From AC-32 sp963717725 (GTDB lineage Bacteria; Actinomycetota; Thermoleophilia; Gaiellales; Gaiellaceae): a stretch of DNA of 64,000 nt. The stretch is from the NCBI GenBank assembly GCA_963717725.1, contig CAVQWS010000010.1:1-64000 (forward strand), in the 5' to 3' direction. Position 1 is the first letter of the stretch; each line of letters starts with the position of its first letter. The translations under genes and the position numbers were made by a program. Below are positions 61,485 to 64,000 of the stretch, one piece after another. A model generated the notes under the pieces. It was not told the origin of the DNA. It saw only the letters and a list, made by a program, of their open reading frames with translations, and made no database searches.

Positions 61485-62006
61485 GTGCGCGTGATCGTCA
61501 GACCACAGGAGTCGCGCGACTACGAAGCAGCGAACGTTGTCTACGCAGAAGCGTTCAAGCGACAAGATCACGGCGATCGTGTGCCACCCGAGGTGGGAAT
61601 CTTTGCCGCACTTTGGGAGGCACAGGACGTGATTGATGAGCTGTCGTTTACTGCGCTGGCTCAGAACGCGGTTGTCGGTCATGTGACCGCAAGTCGCGCA
61701 AAGGTCGGTTCCGACTCCGTGGTCGCAGTGGGTCCGATCGGCGTCCTTCCCGACCACCAAGCCAAAGGGATCGGAAGCGCCCTAATGAACGCGCTTCTCA
61801 GCGCCGCGGACGCGCAGGATGTCCCCTTGGTCGTCCTGCTCGGGTCTCCCCAGTACTACGACCGCTTCGGGTTCCGTCCAGCCGTGGAACTTGGTGTGAT
61901 GCCGCCGGAGCCGAAGTGGGGCAGCGCCTTCCAAGCTCGACCTCTACGCGCGTACACACCGTCAGTCGCCGGACCATTCGAGTACGCACCCGCCTTCTCG
62001 TCCTAG
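61485..62006 (+). CDS. GNAT family N-acetyltransferase (YhbS-like)
   Basis: A 173-residue GNAT protein. VVYAEAFKRQDHGDRV at the start, TALAQNAVVGHVTASRAKVG in the centre, the acetyl-CoA loop VGPIGVLPDHQAKGIGSALM (about residues 84-103), then VVLLGSPQYYDRFGFRPAVE, the YhbS-type end. Acetylates an unknown amine. GTG 61485 or GTG 61491 may be the start. It lies between two copies of the intergenic motif and is less GC-rich than the core genome. Confidence 0.82.
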   Translation: MRVIVRPQESRDYEAANVVYAEAFKRQDHGDRVPPEVGIFAALWEAQDVIDELSFTALAQNAVVGHVTASRAKVGSDSVVAVGPIGVLPDHQAKGIGSALMNALLSAADAQDVPLVVLLGSPQYYDRFGFRPAVELGVMPPEPKWGSAFQARPLRAYTPSVAGPFEYAPAFSS

Positions 62007-62027
62007 ATCACGTCAGGGGTCATTTCC

Positions 62028-62040
62028 GACCACTGGCCCA
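62028..62040 (+). repeat. intergenic motif copy 3 (GACCACTGGCCCA)
   Basis: A diverged copy between the two GNAT genes; the flank CATTTCCGACC resembles ACATTCCCGCAC of the other copies. Confidence 0.45.
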
Positions 62041-62078
62041 GCCGAGTGCTATGCGGCCTGGCGGGCTAGGCTGAGTTG

Positions 62079-62648
62079 GTGGTGGGGTCGGGGTACACGA
62101 TTAAGGCTCTCGATGAGTCGAGCTGGGATGCGTTCGCCAGGCTAGTCGAGGAGAATAACGGCGTCTTCGGGGGTTGCTGGTGCATGGGCTTTCATCCGGA
62201 TGACAGCCGCGACCCGGCGTTGAACCGGGAACGCAAGCTCGCACGCGTGCGGGCAGGCAGGGCACATGCAGCCCTTGTGTTCGATCGCGACGACTGTGTG
62301 GGTTGGTGCCAGTTCGGCGCCCCGGACGAGGTGCCGAAGATCAAGAACCGGGCTGCCTATGAGAAGAGCCTCACGACCATGCCGGACTGGCGGATCGCCT
62401 GCAACTTCGTCGGCAAGGGGCACCGGCGACAGGGCGTCGCCACGGCGGCGCTCGCGGGGGCGCTCGATCTGATCGCCTCTCTCGGCGGCGGCACGGTAGA
62501 GGGCTATCCCGAGGGCGCGGGTTCGGTTCCTGCCGGCTTCCTCTTCAACGGCGCCCTGTCGACCTACGAGAAGCTGGGATTCGTCCGCGACCGCAAGATC
62601 GGCAAGCACCGCTGGGTCGTCGCCAAGGTCGTCGAGCCAACGTCGTAG
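62079..62648 (+). CDS. GNAT family N-acetyltransferase
   Basis: A 189-residue GNAT protein. VEENNGVFGGCWCMGFHPDD near the N-terminus, then CVGWCQFGAPDEVPKIKNRA, the acetyl-CoA segment FVGKGHRRQGVATAALAGAL (about residues 110-129) and LSTYEKLGFVRDRKIGKHRW at the end. This matches a group often annotated as GCN5-related acetyltransferase with a Cys-rich N-terminal loop. GTG 62079 is chosen because TAGGCT (62067-62072) lies six bases before it; TTG 62076 and GTG 62082 are close alternatives. Confidence 0.82.
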   Translation: MVGSGYTIKALDESSWDAFARLVEENNGVFGGCWCMGFHPDDSRDPALNRERKLARVRAGRAHAALVFDRDDCVGWCQFGAPDEVPKIKNRAAYEKSLTTMPDWRIACNFVGKGHRRQGVATAALAGALDLIASLGGGTVEGYPEGAGSVPAGFLFNGALSTYEKLGFVRDRKIGKHRWVVAKVVEPTS

Positions 62649-62691
62649 GCGATCACGCGACGCTCAGGGTCACCACTTCTAGGACATTCCC

Positions 62692-62704
62692 GCACACTGG
62701 CCCA
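62692..62704 (+). repeat. intergenic motif copy 4 (GCACACTGGCCCA)
   Basis: Exact consensus copy after the second GNAT gene; left flank GGACATTCCC is shared with copy 2. Confidence 0.55.
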
Positions 62705-62769
62705 GGCGAAGTTCTCCTCCGGTTCGCGCCGCTTTGCGACGAACGGCTTACGGGGGCGCACCGGGGCGG

Positions 62770-63030
62770 TTACGGCTTGGCGGGTGCTTTGTGGCACGGA
62801 CGGCGGTGCGCCGGCCGGCCGGCCTTCCACGTCACGACCACGCAACTCTCTCGCGTCACGCCATTCGTTGTCTGGACGGAGCGCTGGACGGTCGAGGACG
62901 CGCTTCCGGTGGTGCTCGCGCTTCCGGTCGCCGACGAGTTTTGCGTGACGTGCCCCACGCCCATGGAAGACGACCCAGTCCCGAACCCGAGCAGCGCGAA
63001 GAGCGACAAGAGAATGAACAGGAGCGCCAT
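62770..63030 (-). CDS. small secreted or membrane-anchored hypothetical protein
   Basis: An 86-residue open frame with a convincing N-terminal hydrophobic segment (MALLFILLSLFALLGFGTGS) followed by a Ser/Thr/Gly-rich linker and a basic end with two cysteines (RPCHKAPAKP, ESCVVVTW). Looks like a signal peptide or anchor plus small domain. No ribosome site is obvious and no homologue is recognised. An open frame on the other strand covers the same bases but lacks such features. Moderate support only. Confidence 0.45.
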   Translation of the reverse strand: MALLFILLSLFALLGFGTGSSSMGVGHVTQNSSATGSASTTGSASSTVQRSVQTTNGVTRESCVVVTWKAGRPAHRRPCHKAPAKP

Positions 63031-63164
63031 GTGACGGATGTTACGCCGCGGACAGCATCCGCTCCACAGTCGATTCGTTTCGTCGGGTGCATTCCCGCAC
63101 GCGACAACCAGACTGCGGCGGAGAGGACGGTAGCTGCCCTCCGAGTTGCTGACCCCCGTCGGGG

Positions 63165-63590
63165 CTACTGGGCGTATCCCTCAGTCACCTCGCCCTTGTG
63201 CGCGGCAAATGCAGCCAGAACCTCCCCTTTCTCCCGCTCGGGCACGTTGAAGTGGTCAAGCGATCGCCCAAGCTCAGCCGCGACTTCGTCGAAGATGGCG
63301 GGAGAGATCGTCAGCGCCCGATGGGCTTCTTCTAGGCCTAGAGGAGTACTGCCCGGTTTCGTGGCTGCATAGCCCTGAGGCCCGCCCGAGATGTCGCAGA
63401 CCCAAAGAGTGCGCATGAACTTGAGGCCTGGAAGCCTTCCCAGATCGTTGGTGCTCCATTCGTCGAGCTCGGGATCCTCCGACCCCTGACCGGTGATCGG
63501 GTTGCGCACAACAGCGTCGCTGAAGTGATCAACCACTGCCGCGATAGCGAATGCGCCACCGAGTCGTTCGTACAGACTCGCTTCCGTCAT
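63165..63590 (-). CDS. truncated hemoglobin (group I-like)
   Basis: A 141-residue truncated globin. ASLYERLGGAFAIAAVVDHF is the N-terminal group I signature (Y-x-x-L-G-G). FMRTLWVCDISGGPQGY covers the E-helix region. The proximal histidine is in LEEAHRALTISPAIFDEVAA, and LGRSLDHFNVPEREKGEVLA ends the fold. The stretch ITGQGSEDPELDEWSTND is longer than in typical trHbN. It binds O2 or NO via heme. ATG 63590 has GAGGCAAGAA upstream. Confidence 0.85.
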   Translation of the reverse strand: MTEASLYERLGGAFAIAAVVDHFSDAVVRNPITGQGSEDPELDEWSTNDLGRLPGLKFMRTLWVCDISGGPQGYAATKPGSTPLGLEEAHRALTISPAIFDEVAAELGRSLDHFNVPEREKGEVLAAFAAHKGEVTEGYAQ

Positions 63591-63629
63591 TTCTTGCCTC
63601 CCCTGGTTCGCTTCCCACAAGCATCCCAC

Positions 63630-63823
63630 CGGGACATCGGATCATTCATTTCATCGGTAGGACGACATCAAGCGCTAGCCGTTACTACGCCGAACCGGCT
63701 CGACTTGGATCTCTCGCTCCTGGGATTAGGCATCCTCCTTCGGGGCTGGCACACGCCACGGTTACGCCCCGGACGTGGCGTGCGCCACGCGATGTGACCC
63801 GGAACACGAGGCGTCCGTCAGAT
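63630..63823. other. 194-base intergenic region with alternative stem-loops
   Basis: No gene is seen. CACGCCAC (63752-63759) pairs perfectly with GTGGCGTG (63775-63782), while GTGGCG (63775-63780) can instead pair with CGCCAC (63783-63788). The two hairpins exclude each other. It separates the divergently transcribed hemoglobin upstream region from the transporter 3' end. Confidence 0.45.
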
Positions 63824-64000
63824 TCAGATCCACTGTCTTACCCGGGCGAAGGCGAGTGTTGCAATTGCGATCAGGATGATGGCGGTGACGACGACCCAGA
63901 ACAATGGCGAGTGGACGAAGGTGTGTGCGCTGATGTTGACGTTCATTCCCGCCATGCCTGCGAGGAGAGCGCCGGGGAGCAGCAGGATCGACGCGAGCGT
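63824..64000 (-). CDS. CorA family divalent cation transporter (partial, C-terminus)
   Basis: The minus-strand frame that ends at TGA 63826-63824 and runs off the right edge encodes the last 58 residues of a CorA-type channel. It shows the first transmembrane helix ending in the conserved G-M-N signature (ALLAGMAGMNVNISAHTF) and the second helix VVVTAIILIAIATLAFAR with a basic tail. The G-M-N motif defines the CorA/Mrs2/ZntB family, which takes up Mg2+ or exports Zn2+. Most of the gene lies outside the window. Confidence 0.85.
   Translation of the reverse strand, partial: TLASILLLPGALLAGMAGMNVNISAHTFVHSPLFWVVVTAIILIAIATLAFARVRQWI

Noticed and set aside
59885..63800. Integron cassette array
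   Set aside because: Repeated intergenic motifs are suggestive, but there is no integrase gene and no typical attC core (GTTRRRY) with paired arms. Kept as a finding about repeats only.

Overview
The window is a very GC-rich chromosomal segment from an actinobacterium, most likely a deep-branching member of the Thermoleophilia (Gaiellales/Solirubrobacterales type). That placement is an inference from the high GC, frequent GTG starts, TANNNT promoters without leaders, a complete hopanoid operon, a Flp/Tad pilus locus and the overall gene mix. No rRNA gene or phylogenetic marker was compared.

Layout. 1-0.9 kb: membrane protein and flavin reductase. 0.9-3.04 kb: tRNA-Thr(CGT) followed by a small decayed integrated element bounded by a direct repeat of the tRNA 3' end; it holds a GNAT gene, two related small genes in opposite orientation and a tyrosine-recombinase remnant. 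3.1-6.3 kb: single housekeeping genes (RibD-like reductase, SRPBCC protein, DedA, cyclophilin, secreted PepSY-like protein). 6.4-20.8 kb, all minus strand: Flp pilin, TadE, TadG-like, CpaB, CpaE, TadA, a VWA-TadB fusion, TadC, a long coiled-coil protein, a membrane glycosyltransferase-like protein, an NAD-dependent epimerase and aconitase. 21.1-23.7 kb: cell-wall protein, DUF192 protein and response regulator. 23.7-31.2 kb: an eight-gene overlapping hopanoid operon (HpnC, HpnD, HpnE, squalene-hopene cyclase, HpnH, HpnG-like, IspH, YjbQ-like). 31.2-34.1 kb: membrane and copper proteins ending in a CopC-CopD fusion. 34-50.7 kb: a mosaic with a transglycosylase, subtilase with a pentapeptide-repeat tail, ThyX, ECF sigma/anti-sigma pair, two superoxide dismutases, PlsY, FolE2, FMN oxidase, Fpg and asparaginase. 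50.8-59.9 kb: the primary sigma factor, membrane glycosyltransferase, GAF protein, aminotransferase, peroxiredoxin and MMPL transporter. 59.9-64 kb: accessory genes (hydrolase, two GNATs, truncated hemoglobin) separated by a recurring intergenic motif, ending in a partial CorA-type transporter.

Two whole-window signals stand out. First, at least twelve apparent frameshifts in conserved genes on both strands are all compatible with one extra base each (one further gene has the opposite sign). Independent gene decay would not give that bias, so assembly or basecalling insertion error is the leading explanation. Disrupted genes are therefore described as genes, with the shift positions stated. 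Second, many first genes of transcripts have a TANNNT hexamer 6-9 bases before the start codon, which suggests widespread leaderless mRNAs and helps choose starts.
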